Below are positions 1 through 9,816 of a stretch of 52,953 nt of DNA, piece by piece. Under the pieces are notes generated by a model that did no database searches, was not told the DNA's origin, and saw only the letters and a list, made by a program, of their open reading frames with translations. Position 1 is the first letter of the stretch, and each line of letters opens with the position of its first letter. The DNA lies in assembly GCF_000518245.1 (NCBI RefSeq), contig NZ_KI912402.1:1-52953 (forward strand), in the 5' to 3' direction. Both the position numbers and the translations under genes were made by a program. The stretch is from Brachyspira alvinipulli ATCC 51933 (lineage in GTDB: Bacteria; Spirochaetota; Brachyspiria; Brachyspirales; Brachyspiraceae).

Positions 1-1310
<1,310 letters not shown>

Positions 1311-1323
1311 AGGAGTTTTATTT

Positions 1324-2073
1324 ATGAAAATAAAAAGTATTGTTATTTTTATAATTATTATTTTAGTTGTAGTTATTTCTTGTAATATTCAATATTTAGG
1401 TCCTGATAATGCATTTGAAGAGGCAAGTAAGATAAATTTTTTTATATACCAAATTCATTTGCCTGCATCCAATGCTGGCGGAGCTTTTCAATGTCCTGTA
1501 ATATATGATGCAATAGATAGAAGCGGAGGAGACAGATTAGGGATTAGAGGAATAATTAATAGAGCTACAATACTTAGTATAGCAGCCTGTTTAAGAAAAA
1601 TACCTAATAAAAGAGTATTTTTATATGCAGAGAATGTTATTATAAATGAATCTGATAAAGGATGGCCGAGTTACAGTTTTACAAATGTAACAAATCTTAC
1701 AGGTGTGTATTTTCCATCAAGTATGGATTCTATAGGAACGAATGCTTTTGATAAATGTACAGCTCTTGAGGCTATAGTTTTAGGTACTAATTTTAAAATT
1801 ATGTATCCCCGTATGCTTGCAGGAGTAACAAATCTTAAGTATGTGATATATTATGGTTCAAGATTAGATTTTACAGGTGCTACAGATGGAAATGCTTGGG
1901 ACGGAATACCTCAAGGTCAAATGACATTATATCTTGGAAATTTTGACGGTTATCAAGAAACTAATTCAGGCGGAAAAATATATACTACTACAAATTGGGC
2001 TAGATATACTTGGAAGGAAGTCTATTATAAAGGACAATTTAATATTGAAGATATAATAGAAGTTTTGGAGTAA
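1324..2073 (+). CDS. BspA-like leucine-rich-repeat lipoprotein
   Basis: A 249-residue protein starting at ATG 1324, preceded by AAAGGAG that overlaps the stop of the barrel gene. Upstream in-frame codons lie inside the barrel gene and are not needed. The N-terminus is a lipoprotein signal: MKIKS, a long aliphatic stretch, then the lipobox VVISC. The C-terminal half has LRR_5/BspA-type units such as VTNLTGVYFPSSMDSIG and AFDKCTALEAIVLG. The tail TWKEVYYKGQFNIEDIIEVLE-like pattern is shared with the broken paralogues nearby. The protein is expected to be surface or periplasmic and may work with the barrel encoded just upstream. BspA-type LRR proteins of other bacteria bind host matrix proteins; that role is inference here. 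Confidence 0.85.
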   Translation: MKIKSIVIFIIIILVVVISCNIQYLGPDNAFEEASKINFFIYQIHLPASNAGGAFQCPVIYDAIDRSGGDRLGIRGIINRATILSIAACLRKIPNKRVFLYAENVIINESDKGWPSYSFTNVTNLTGVYFPSSMDSIGTNAFDKCTALEAIVLGTNFKIMYPRMLAGVTNLKYVIYYGSRLDFTGATDGNAWDGIPQGQMTLYLGNFDGYQETNSGGKIYTTTNWARYTWKEVYYKGQFNIEDIIEVLE

Positions 2074-2150
2074 CTTTTAAAATATTGTTTTTTATACAAA
2101 TAACTGAAAATGTATAAGTGTATAAAATATAATATGAATGGGATTAATTT

Positions 2151-2895
2151 ATGAAAATGAAGAGTATAGTTTTTATGAGTATTATTTCATTTGCTGCTTT
2201 ATCATGCAATCTTCAATATTTGGGACCTGATAATGCACTTGAAGAGGCGAGCAAGATAAATTTTTTTGTATATCAAATACATTTGCCTGCAGCCAATAAT
2301 GGAGGACCATTTCAATGTCCTGTAATATATGATGCAATAAACAGAAGCGGAGGGAGCAGATTAGGAATTAGGGGAATTATAGACAAAAATACAATAGTTA
2401 GCATAGCAAATTGTTTAAGACAAAAACCTGATACACATGTTTTTTATATGCAGAAAATGTTGTTTTTAGCGGAAATGATAAAAGATGGTCTGATTCAAGT
2501 TTTATGAATGTACAAAATCTTACATGAGTTTATTTTCCTTCAACTATGCAGGCTATAGGAAATAATGCTTTTGATAACTGCACTTCTCTTGAAGTTATAG
2601 TTTTAGGCCCTGATTTTAATACAATGTATCCGCGTATGCTTGCTGGAGTGAAAAATCTTAAGCATGTAGTACATTACGGTTCAAGGTTAGATTTTACAGG
2701 TGCTAATAATGGAGATGCTTGGGAAGGTATACCTTCGGGACAAATGACATTATATTTGGAAATTTTGACGGGTATAAGGAAACCACAAAGGGAGGAGTGT
2801 TATATACTACAGAAACTTGGGCTAAATATAATTGGAAAGAAGTTTATTATAAAGGACAATTTAATATTGCAGATATAATAGAAGTCTTAGAATAA
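2151..2895 (+). pseudogene. Broken tandem copy of the LRR lipoprotein gene
   Basis: Closely matches the intact gene at 1324-2073 from its signal peptide (lipobox AALSC) to its last residues. Three lesions are visible by alignment. One T is missing from the T run near 2440, which shifts frame. TGA at 2525-2527 replaces a Gly codon of the intact copy. One base is missing near 2766 (TATTTGG against TATCTTGG), which shifts frame again. Correcting the two deletions gives a 249-codon gene including the stop at 2893-2895, the same size as the intact copy. No ribosome binding site as good as that of the intact copy is visible before 2151 (ATGGGATTAATTT precedes the ATG). The TGA is not a selenocysteine candidate because the paralogue has Gly there and the gene is broken elsewhere. 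Confidence 0.9.
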
Positions 2896-2976
2896 AAGTT
2901 TGCTCTATTAATAAAAAATCATACTACTATTATTAAATTATAATTTTTTTGATTCATAATTAAATTAAAATATTTT

Positions 2977-3889
2977 TCATTGTGAATCTGTAGCTTCCTT
3001 ATATTTAGCTAATAATTCATCAACATCAAATTCGCCTTGATATTTTACATCTTCCCAATTGTATCCTCCCCATCTGCTGAAATCAGTTTGTCCTCTTGCT
3101 GCATTAGGCAAATATAATGTTATTGCTTTTGCAGGCTTTCCTGAAAAAACAGAATTACCTTCAAAGACAACTTTGCTAATTTCAGTTCCATAATATATAA
3201 TAGTTTCCAATTTAGGAGTATCAACTAAACATCTTGCTCTGAACCATTCAAAAGTTTCATTTACTACTACTATTTTTAGATTCAAAGCTCCCATTAATCC
3301 TTCAACTCCTAATCTTTTTAAGTTGTCAGGCATTATAAAATTTCTAAACTGCAGTTTTTAAATGCATATTGGTACATATATCCTATAGTATCCGGTATAT
3401 ATATTTCTTTTAACTTTTGAGTATTTTGAAAAGAATAATCTCTTATACCTTTTAATGATAAAGGAAGTACTACATTAGTAAGGTTAATGCAATTTTTAAA
3501 AATTTCTTTTTCCATATCATGAACATCATGAGGCAGTTTTATTCCTGCTAAATACTCTAAATCAGCAAAATTGCCGTCTCTCATAGTTGTTCTGCCAGTA
3601 CAATTTTTTAAATCTAAATATATATATATTTATCTGATGTTTTTACATAATCAATTATGATATCAAGATTGTCAGTAGTTAAATTACCTTTAAAACATAA
3701 CATATATCCGTTTCCATTTGCTAAATATTGCTCCATTATTTGAGGTGTTAATTGAACTTTAGATAAATCAATATAATCGCCTGTAAGGTAGTATGAATTG
3801 GGATCTTCAGTTATAACATCTGGTTCTAAAAATTTCATTTTACATGAAGTCAATGCAATCAATAATAATATTAGTAAATATTTATACAT
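2977..3889 (-). pseudogene. Broken BspA-like LRR lipoprotein gene
   Basis: Three overlapping or adjacent reading-frame pieces (3889-3614, 3584-3333, 3333-2977) join into one LRR lipoprotein of roughly 300 residues. The start MYKYLLILLLIALTSC is a clear lipoprotein signal. The first break lies at an (AT)6 run, 3618-3629: removing one AT unit restores DKYIYLDLKNCTG, a typical BspA-like phrase. The second lies near 3333, where one missing base turns an expected LEILxMPDNLKRLG into LEIL-stop. LRR units such as FKNCINLTNVVLPLSLKGI and the tail NWEDVKYQGEFDVDELL match the family of 1324-2073. It follows the barrel gene 5188-3902 by 12 bases, mirroring the barrel-LRR order on the left. Sequencing error cannot be excluded for either indel. 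Confidence 0.87.
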
Positions 3890-3901
3890 GTAATCATACT
3901 C

Positions 3902-5188
3902 CTATATTTTCGGCTCAGCTGCAAATCTATATACAAACAGCATAAACATTATTGAAAAACTCTTTGATAAAAAGGCGTATTCAATGGATATTGATTGATA
4001 AAAAATATCTATATTTAGTCCTAGCCTTATATCATAAGCAAAATATTGTCCGCTTCCAGAATCCTGATCATGGTGAGATGTTTTTATAATATAATTTGGG
4101 TCATTGTGATTATTTGGAGATATTAAACTCATATCGCCTATATTTATATTATATCCTCCCTGATAAAATCCGTATATTAAATCAACCCCTAATATTCCAT
4201 ATATTGCAAAATAATCTATATATGGCACTTTTTCTTTAAATTTAAATCCTCCAACTATTTTTGGGGTTAAAGAAAAGGATGTCCATTTACCTCCCATATA
4301 TGTACTTGAATTGAATAAGACCCCGCTATTAACTGCATTTTCTATAGGAACTTCAAAAAAGAATTTTTTATCTCTTACATTTAGATTAATTTCTCCCATA
4401 TCAAAATTAAAATCAGCTCTGGTATCTACAAAAAAGTATTTATCTCTATAAACAAAGAATTTTAAATCCAAACCAGCATGATATGCTATTGAATCTACTT
4501 CAATATCTTCTATAAATGGCCTGTACAGTTCCTTAAACCCTGGTGCAAATGCAAATCTAAGCCCTATTGACATTGGAGCAGTCCAGCAGTTTATCTGAGT
4601 TGATAATTGTATATATGGTATTGGTATTTGATCTAAAGCATTAAGCATATCATGCCAATATCCTTTTCCTTCATTTTTTTTATTAGGCAGCTGAAAATTT
4701 ATATATGTCCCCAAACCTATAGTACCAAGAGGATAATGCAGCGGTATTATAATACCGTAATTATCTCCAGAAGCTGCATTCATATTTATTTTTCTTTTTA
4801 ATTGATCTATTAAGCTATTCATTTTATCAAAATTACCTTCATAGAGGTATGCAAGTCCGCTTGAAGCCCCCAAAAGAAAAGCAACATCATTATTATCAGT
4901 ATATCTGTATATTTTAGAAGGATCTTTCATTATGGCAAGCCAGTTACTAGAACCAAGACCTTCTATATATTTATATGTATTTTCCCAAAGTTTTTGTATT
5001 GATGGTATTTTTGATAAAAAGTCTATATCATTTTTTATATATTCATCATAAGCAGAATATTTATCCATAAATTCATGAAACGTTGGTTTTGCTGGGTCAT
5101 TTTGCGAATATAAAGTATACGATATTAAAAGATATAAGATTATTAAGAATATATTTAGTTTTTTACTATGAAATATAACATCAACCAT
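3902..5188 (-). CDS. Outer-membrane beta-barrel-like surface protein, paralogue of 3-1310
   Basis: A 428-residue protein read from ATG 5188 (the TTG at 5194 is an alternative). The signal peptide is KKLNIFLIILYLLISYTLYS followed by QND, an ordinary hydrophobic core with no repeat tract, unlike the left paralogue. The two align over nearly the whole length, with shared phrases NAASGDNYG, IIPLHYPLGTIG, INCWTAPMSIG.RFAF, VYRDKYFFVD.RADF, VPYIDYFAIYG and a YRF..EPK terminus. No disulfide pair or lipobox is evident; outer-membrane insertion is inferred from the aromatic amphipathic strands. The broken LRR lipoprotein gene follows 12 bases downstream. The Shine-Dalgarno is poor (GCGGG, 7 bases before ATG). 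Confidence 0.85.
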   Translation of the reverse strand: MVDVIFHSKKLNIFLIILYLLISYTLYSQNDPAKPTFHEFMDKYSAYDEYIKNDIDFLSKIPSIQKLWENTYKYIEGLGSSNWLAIMKDPSKIYRYTDNNDVAFLLGASSGLAYLYEGNFDKMNSLIDQLKRKINMNAASGDNYGIIIPLHYPLGTIGLGTYINFQLPNKKNEGKGYWHDMLNALDQIPIPYIQLSTQINCWTAPMSIGLRFAFAPGFKELYRPFIEDIEVDSIAYHAGLDLKFFVYRDKYFFVDTRADFNFDMGEINLNVRDKKFFFEVPIENAVNSGVLFNSSTYMGGKWTSFSLTPKIVGGFKFKEKVPYIDYFAIYGILGVDLIYGFYQGGYNINIGDMSLISPNNHNDPNYIIKTSHHDQDSGSGQYFAYDIRLGLNIDIFYQSISIEYAFLSKSFSIMFMLFVYRFAAEPKI

Positions 5189-5251
5189 AAACAAACCCGC
5201 TTTTTATAGTTTATATAAAAAAAATAAATAGTCAAGATATACAAAGCACTA

Positions 5252-5280
5252 TTGATAAAAATGTAAACAAATATTATATT
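5252..5280 (+). promoter_or_regulatory. Sigma-70-type promoter for the DUF554 gene
   Basis: TTGATA at 5252-5257, a 17-base spacer and TATATT at 5275-5280, 32 bases before the ATG at 5313. Confidence 0.6.
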
Positions 5281-5312
5281 ATTTCCAATTAATTTTGTGT
5301 TAGGATTTATTT

Positions 5313-6011
5313 ATGTTAGCTGTTTTTGTAAATATGATAGCTGTATTAATTGGTTCACTTATCGGACTTATATTTAAAAATAAACTTTCCAAAAGATATG
5401 AAAATCCTGTATTTGTATCAGCTGGAATCATATCTCTTACTATAGGCATTATGATGGCAATAACTACAAAACATATACTAATATTTGCTATATCAATTAT
5501 GCTTGGAGGATTGACAGGAACTTTTATAAGGGTAGAGGAAAAGATAGAATATTTTGGGGAGTTTTTGAAGAGAAAGTTTACTCTTAAAGAAAATTCTGGT
5601 AATTTTGCATTAGGATTTTTAACCTCATCTATACTTTTTTGTTCAGGTTCTATGGCTATAGTTGGATCTTTTCAGGCTGGAACGCAAGGGGTATATGATT
5701 TAATATTCACAAAAAGTGTTATTGACGGATTTGTGGCTATATTTATGTCTACAGTTTATGGAGTTGGGGTGTCTTTTTCTATAATTAGTATATTTTTGTA
5801 TCAAGGAACTTTAACTGTGCTTTCATCTTTTTTGGAGCCTTATGTATCAGAAACTATGCTTACAGAAGTTTCTGCAGTAGGAGGTGCTACAGTTATGATG
5901 ATTGGCATTAATTTATTACAGCTTGCCAAAATAAAAACAGGAGATTTTTTGCCTGCTCTGATTTATTCTATACTGCTGGTTCTGCTTATACCTTATATTC
6001 AATTTTTATGA
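5313..6011 (+). CDS. DUF554 family integral membrane protein
   Basis: A 232-residue, very hydrophobic protein with about six or seven membrane segments. It has the features of the DUF554 (YdfK-type) family: a Gly-rich N-terminal segment MIAVLIGSLIGLIFKNKL, then GIISLTIGIMMAI, the central LFCSGSMAIVGSFQAG phrase, and the C-terminal EVSAVGGATVMMIGINLL. The family has no established substrate, though transport is generally assumed. TTAGGA precedes the start. A promoter at 5252-5280 suggests it is transcribed on its own or with the gene that begins 39 bases after its stop. Family assignment is confident; function is unknown. Confidence 0.85.
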   Translation: MLAVFVNMIAVLIGSLIGLIFKNKLSKRYENPVFVSAGIISLTIGIMMAITTKHILIFAISIMLGGLTGTFIRVEEKIEYFGEFLKRKFTLKENSGNFALGFLTSSILFCSGSMAIVGSFQAGTQGVYDLIFTKSVIDGFVAIFMSTVYGVGVSFSIISIFLYQGTLTVLSSFLEPYVSETMLTEVSAVGGATVMMIGINLLQLAKIKTGDFLPALIYSILLVLLIPYIQFL

Positions 6012-6050
6012 TATAATATTGTAATAAAAATGTTAGGAGAAATTATTGCT

Positions 6051-7175
6051 ATGGAAACTGCGGTAAAAGAATATATTGATTATGCTAAAGAAAAATCTAA
6101 TATTGATGAGGTTGCAAATAAAAAATTAATATCTCAGAATGAAAAATTTTTAAATCTTAAAGAATATGTTAAAAACAATCATGATAAAGAATTAGAAATA
6201 TGCAGAGAAATATCAAATGAATTAAGTAATATGGACATATTAAAGTCATATTATGCTGCTAATTTTGTAGGACATTCATTATTTCATTATGAAACAGCCG
6301 ATGAGAAAATAGGAAAGGATATCATAGATTTATTTTTTAAAAACATTGATAATGCATGCAGATTTATAGAAAATGCTTCTCAGCTTTATAATGTAGATGA
6401 AGATGAACTTACAGAGGATGATATTGCTAAAATTAACATAGATATAATGTATAGATTGGATTATAAACCATTAGAAGCATTTATTGGTATTGATATGATG
6501 ATAGCACCTATTATGACTGTTATATGTTCTAATCATAATTTGAGAAAATATTTTATTGATTTAGGATTAACTGAACATGTTGAATATTTAGAAGTTTATA
6601 TTCCTGCTTTATCATATATATATGCAGGAATTGAGGCATGTGTAAAAACAAAGATTTTGGTATTAAGCAGAAAAACTGAGAGAGGATTTTATATAGAAGC
6701 ATCAGATATGAGTAATGGATATTATCTTATTACTTTATTGGAAAGCGAGCTATACAAAAAAAATCTGTTAAAAAGATATGGAATAGAGAATTATGAATTT
6801 GATGATCATGTATATAATATAGCGATAGGTACAGAGCACCCTAAGGAATTAGTAGAGTCACAGGCACATCAGCAGTATTATACAATTTATGCTCTTCAAA
6901 AGGACGGAAAATATAATATAGAAGATGAAAACGGAGAATTAGAATTAATTAACATAATATATGGAGATATGTCTCCTGAAGAAATACCTGATATAGATGG
7001 AACGCGTATAATTATTATGGACAGCGAAGGAATGTGGAATAATCCTATAAAATGGAATATGAATTATTTTTCTAAAGTGCATCAGAAACTTAATCCTTAT
7101 GTTAAAATTTTAGATGAAATATCTGATGAAGAATATAAAAGTTGGATAGAAAAGATAAAAAATTATAATTCTTAA
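6051..7175 (+). CDS. Conserved-type hypothetical protein, family not recognised
   Basis: A 374-residue soluble protein with no signal peptide or membrane segment. ATG 6051 (MET AVKEYIDYAKEK) is preferred over ATG 6030, because AGGAG at 6034-6038 lies between them. The N-terminal 150 residues are acidic and helical. The middle, with FIGIDMMIAPIMTVICSNHN, is more hydrophobic. The C-terminal third has beta-rich text ending in a TRIIIMDSEGMWNNPIKW phrase. I do not recognise a catalytic motif. It lies 39 bases after the DUF554 gene on the same strand and may share its transcript. Base usage is like its neighbours. Confidence 0.7.
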   Translation: METAVKEYIDYAKEKSNIDEVANKKLISQNEKFLNLKEYVKNNHDKELEICREISNELSNMDILKSYYAANFVGHSLFHYETADEKIGKDIIDLFFKNIDNACRFIENASQLYNVDEDELTEDDIAKINIDIMYRLDYKPLEAFIGIDMMIAPIMTVICSNHNLRKYFIDLGLTEHVEYLEVYIPALSYIYAGIEACVKTKILVLSRKTERGFYIEASDMSNGYYLITLLESELYKKNLLKRYGIENYEFDDHVYNIAIGTEHPKELVESQAHQQYYTIYALQKDGKYNIEDENGELELINIIYGDMSPEEIPDIDGTRIIIMDSEGMWNNPIKWNMNYFSKVHQKLNPYVKILDEISDEEYKSWIEKIKNYNS

Positions 7176-7241
7176 ATATTATAAGGTATTTGATTTTTTA
7201 TATATCAAACATTTATTTATAAAATAATTATATTTTTTGTA

Positions 7242-8162
7242 TTATTTGTTTGATATACCTAGATTTTTTTTCTTTTCTTCTATTTTTATAGATTGTTCTT
7301 TTATCTTTTTTAATACAGGTATTTTTATTGATGCAATATTATTTTTTACTTCTTTTTCAAGCTCATCTATTTTTCCAGCATCTTTTGCTGCCATTGCTTG
7401 AATTATATCTACTATATCATCAATATTGTTTATACCTATGGCAATTCCTCCTGTAACATTTGCTGTCCAAGAAAAAAACTCTCCATTATTTAAATTTGAT
7501 ACTCTTTTAGAAAAATCTCCTATATCTGCTTTATATAAATTTTCAACATCATCAACATCTTTGCAATAAACAGTATTAACAGTGATTTTATTTTTATAAA
7601 GTTTTTCTACTATTTTAAAATAATCAAGTTTATACGGGCATTCGCTAGGCTGATGAGGTCTGGCATCTCCAAATAATACTATAGATTTTATACTTTCATT
7701 ATTCCAATTAATATTAAGTGCATCATTTAAAGCATCTTCTACAGCTTCATCTTCATCTCCTCCGTATCCATTTGGAGTGTCTTTGATAAAATTAAATAAA
7801 GAATTTATGTCTTTAGAAAGTTTATGTACTTTTGTTATATATGGGTCTCCGCATCCATGATCTAAATAAAATATTATTCCTATACTTAAATTATCTATCA
7901 ATTTAAATAATGTTTTTGAAATTTCTTTAAATTTTTGCTTTAATACTTCTCTATACATTTCCATAGAACCTGTAAGGTCGCCTATTAAAAGCAAATCAAA
8001 TTTTGTATTTCTTTCTATTTCTTTTTTTATACTGCTTTCTTCATCAAATATTTTAGATATATTAGGCTTATTTAAATTTACCGGCTTTAATTTACTATTT
8101 GTATTTATAGATAAATTTCCTTTTTTTAATTCAGGTATAATTAATTTCTTTTTTTCTGACAT
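7242..8162 (-). CDS. Cytosolic VWA-domain protein with MIDAS motif
   Basis: A 306-residue protein without a signal peptide. After a basic, Asn/Lys-rich leader of about 50 residues, a von Willebrand factor A fold begins at KFDLLLIGDLTGSM. The MIDAS signature is Asp62-Leu-Thr64-Gly-Ser66, a D-x-T-G-S variant of D-x-S-x-S. NGYGGDEDEAVEDAL (about 131-145) supplies the conserved Thr/Asp loop region and VLFGDARPH (Asp166) the third loop. The C-terminal 50 residues are Lys/Glu-rich and probably coiled coil. AGGAG precedes the ATG. It sits 27 bases downstream of the membrane J-domain gene, so the two form an operon. VWA proteins commonly work in complexes with AAA or chaperone partners; the J-protein partnership is inferred from context only. 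Confidence 0.82.
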   Translation of the reverse strand: MSEKKKLIIPELKKGNLSINTNSKLKPVNLNKPNISKIFDEESSIKKEIERNTKFDLLLIGDLTGSMEMYREVLKQKFKEISKTLFKLIDNLSIGIIFYLDHGCGDPYITKVHKLSKDINSLFNFIKDTPNGYGGDEDEAVEDALNDALNINWNNESIKSIVLFGDARPHQPSECPYKLDYFKIVEKLYKNKITVNTVYCKDVDDVENLYKADIGDFSKRVSNLNNGEFFSWTANVTGGIAIGINNIDDIVDIIQAMAAKDAGKIDELEKEVKNNIASIKIPVLKKIKEQSIKIEEKKKNLGISNK

Positions 8163-8189
8163 ATAAAACTCCTAAAAATTATTTATATT

Positions 8190-9557
8190 TTAATAATATT
8201 TTTTTCTAAAGTATTCTAAATATATTTCATCGTACTCATCTCTTCTTTCAAATAACATATCTTTAGCATTTTGTATTTCTTTGAATTTTGCTTCGGCATA
8301 TTCTTTATCATCAGTATGCTTATCAGGGTGGTATTTTTTAGCCATTTCTTTATACTGCTTATCTATATCTTTTCTTGTGTAAGTTACATATTTCTCATAT
8401 TCTGATTCTATATACTCATCTTCCCACAAAATTTGATAGTAATTAGCTAAAGTTCCGTCTTCATTTTGAAATTCTTTTGGAATGTCTCTATATGAACTTT
8501 CTTCATATTCAGTTTTCCTTTCTTCTGAAGATGTTCCGTTTTCACGTATAATAATTATATTTATCATAATAGCATAACTATAACAGTAAGCCAATGCTAA
8601 TAAACAGTATTTATATGCTTTATCATAGGCACAGTATTCCTTATTTTCTGAATAAAGCTTTAGATATTTGTCTATTTCTTCCAGCCATATAGTAAAAGGA
8701 TAGCCATATTCTTCGATACTATTTTTTATAATATTATAACTATTTTTTAATTCCTCTTCAACTTCTGTAAACTCATAAAGAGTAACAGCAAAATGTAAAT
8801 GAGTACCTTCTGAGTATTTTTCATTTAGGTCTTTTAGCTTATTTAAAAATTTTTCAACTAATCTTATTCCTATATTAATTGCGGTTGTAACAGCTATTTT
8901 ATCTTTTTTAGTTTCTTCTTCATTTTCCATTCTTATTTTTTCAAGCATTTCTTCTATTCTTTGCTCTTTTTCTTTTAATTTTTCTTTCATAGCCTCAGCT
9001 TCTGCTGCTTTATTCAAAGCATCTCTTTCTTTTTCCTCCAATTCTTTTTCTCTTTTTTCTAATTCTATTTCTTTCTCTCTTAATTTATCTATTTCTTTTT
9101 TTATTGCTCTGAATCTTGAGGCAGCTTCATCTTTATCTTTATAATCTTTTTCTTCTCCTATATCAAAACCTTTATAATATGAGTCATCATCTAAGCCATC
9201 CGAAGAATGTTTTTTGCTTTTTTTACCTTTATCTAATTTTTTATTTTTTTCATATTTTTCATTAATATCCATATATATTCCGCAGAATATTAAGGAAGAT
9301 ATAATAAAAACTATTATTCCAAACCATATTTTATATTGGCTTATTTTATAAGATATAAATAATATAAGCAAAAATGTTAATACTTCAAGTATAACATTTT
9401 TTGCACTAAATTTGTTAATATCAGAAATCAAGGCGACAAATATTAAAGAAAATAGAATAAAAACTATTATTCCAAAAATTAAGCTAAACTCAACTATTTT
9501 ATATGAGATAAATATTATACTAAAAAATATTAATATTTTTACTAAATTACTTTTCAT
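8190..9557 (-). CDS. Membrane-anchored C-terminal J-domain (DnaJ-like) protein
   Basis: A 455-residue protein. Residues 5-50 and 57-99 form two hydrophobic hairpins that are copies of each other (FISYKI, FGIIVFI, SLIF and DIN recur with an exact 51-residue offset). Then come a Lys-rich linker, a long charged coiled coil (about 150-215), a helical middle, and a J-domain at the very C-terminus (about 390-455). The Hsp70-stimulating HPD triad is at 410-412 in KKYHPDKHTDD, followed by AKFKEIQNAKDML. J-domain helix I is poorly conserved, since the usual YxxLGV start is absent. The J-domain should face the cytosol if the hairpins insert with both ends inside. It is upstream of, and co-transcribed with, the VWA gene, and divergent from htpG. 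Confidence 0.82.
   Translation of the reverse strand: MKSNLVKILIFFSIIFISYKIVEFSLIFGIIVFILFSLIFVALISDINKFSAKNVILEVLTFLLILFISYKISQYKIWFGIIVFIISSLIFCGIYMDINEKYEKNKKLDKGKKSKKHSSDGLDDDSYYKGFDIGEEKDYKDKDEAASRFRAIKKEIDKLREKEIELEKREKELEEKERDALNKAAEAEAMKEKLKEKEQRIEEMLEKIRMENEEETKKDKIAVTTAINIGIRLVEKFLNKLKDLNEKYSEGTHLHFAVTLYEFTEVEEELKNSYNIIKNSIEEYGYPFTIWLEEIDKYLKLYSENKEYCAYDKAYKYCLLALAYCYSYAIMINIIIIRENGTSSEERKTEYEESSYRDIPKEFQNEDGTLANYYQILWEDEYIESEYEKYVTYTRKDIDKQYKEMAKKYHPDKHTDDKEYAEAKFKEIQNAKDMLFERRDEYDEIYLEYFRKKYY
9261..9512 (-). repeat. Intragenic tandem duplication of a membrane hairpin (153-base period)
   Basis: Two segments of the J-protein gene, 9414-9512 and 9261-9359, encode near-identical membrane hairpins offset by 51 residues. 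The DNA also retains similarity, for example ATAAAAACTATTATTCCAAA in both copies on the + strand. This indicates duplication of one hairpin rather than convergence. Confidence 0.8.
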
Positions 9558-9714
9558 ATTAAAACCTATTAAAAAATTATTAATTATATATTATAAACTA
9601 AAAAATGAAAAAATCAATATTGTAATATATTGTGTTTGTTGAATATTATTTTTGTTAAATATTTGATTTTTTTTATTATTTGTTATATTATAGAGGCATT
9701 CAATTTTTATAATT

Positions 9715-9743
9715 TTGACTTTATATTTATTAGACTTTATATA
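9715..9743 (+). promoter_or_regulatory. Sigma-70-type promoter for htpG
   Basis: TTGACT at 9715-9720, a 17-base spacer and TATATA at 9738-9743, about 75 bases before the htpG start. No CIRCE-type inverted repeat (TTAGCACTC-N9-GAGTGCTAA) is present nearby, so HrcA control is not supported by the sequence. Confidence 0.55.
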
Positions 9744-9816
9744 TTCACTTTAATACTTTTATATTTTAATCTTTAACCTTTAAAGAAATTTTAAACACTA
9801 AATGAAGGAGTTTATT

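Noticed and set aside
2525-2527. In-frame TGA as a selenocysteine codon, given selD in the window
   Set aside because: The intact paralogue has Gly at this position and the gene carries two additional frameshifts.
9600-9816. CIRCE-type heat-shock operator upstream of htpG
   Set aside because: No TTAGCACTC/GAGTGCTAA inverted repeat could be found.
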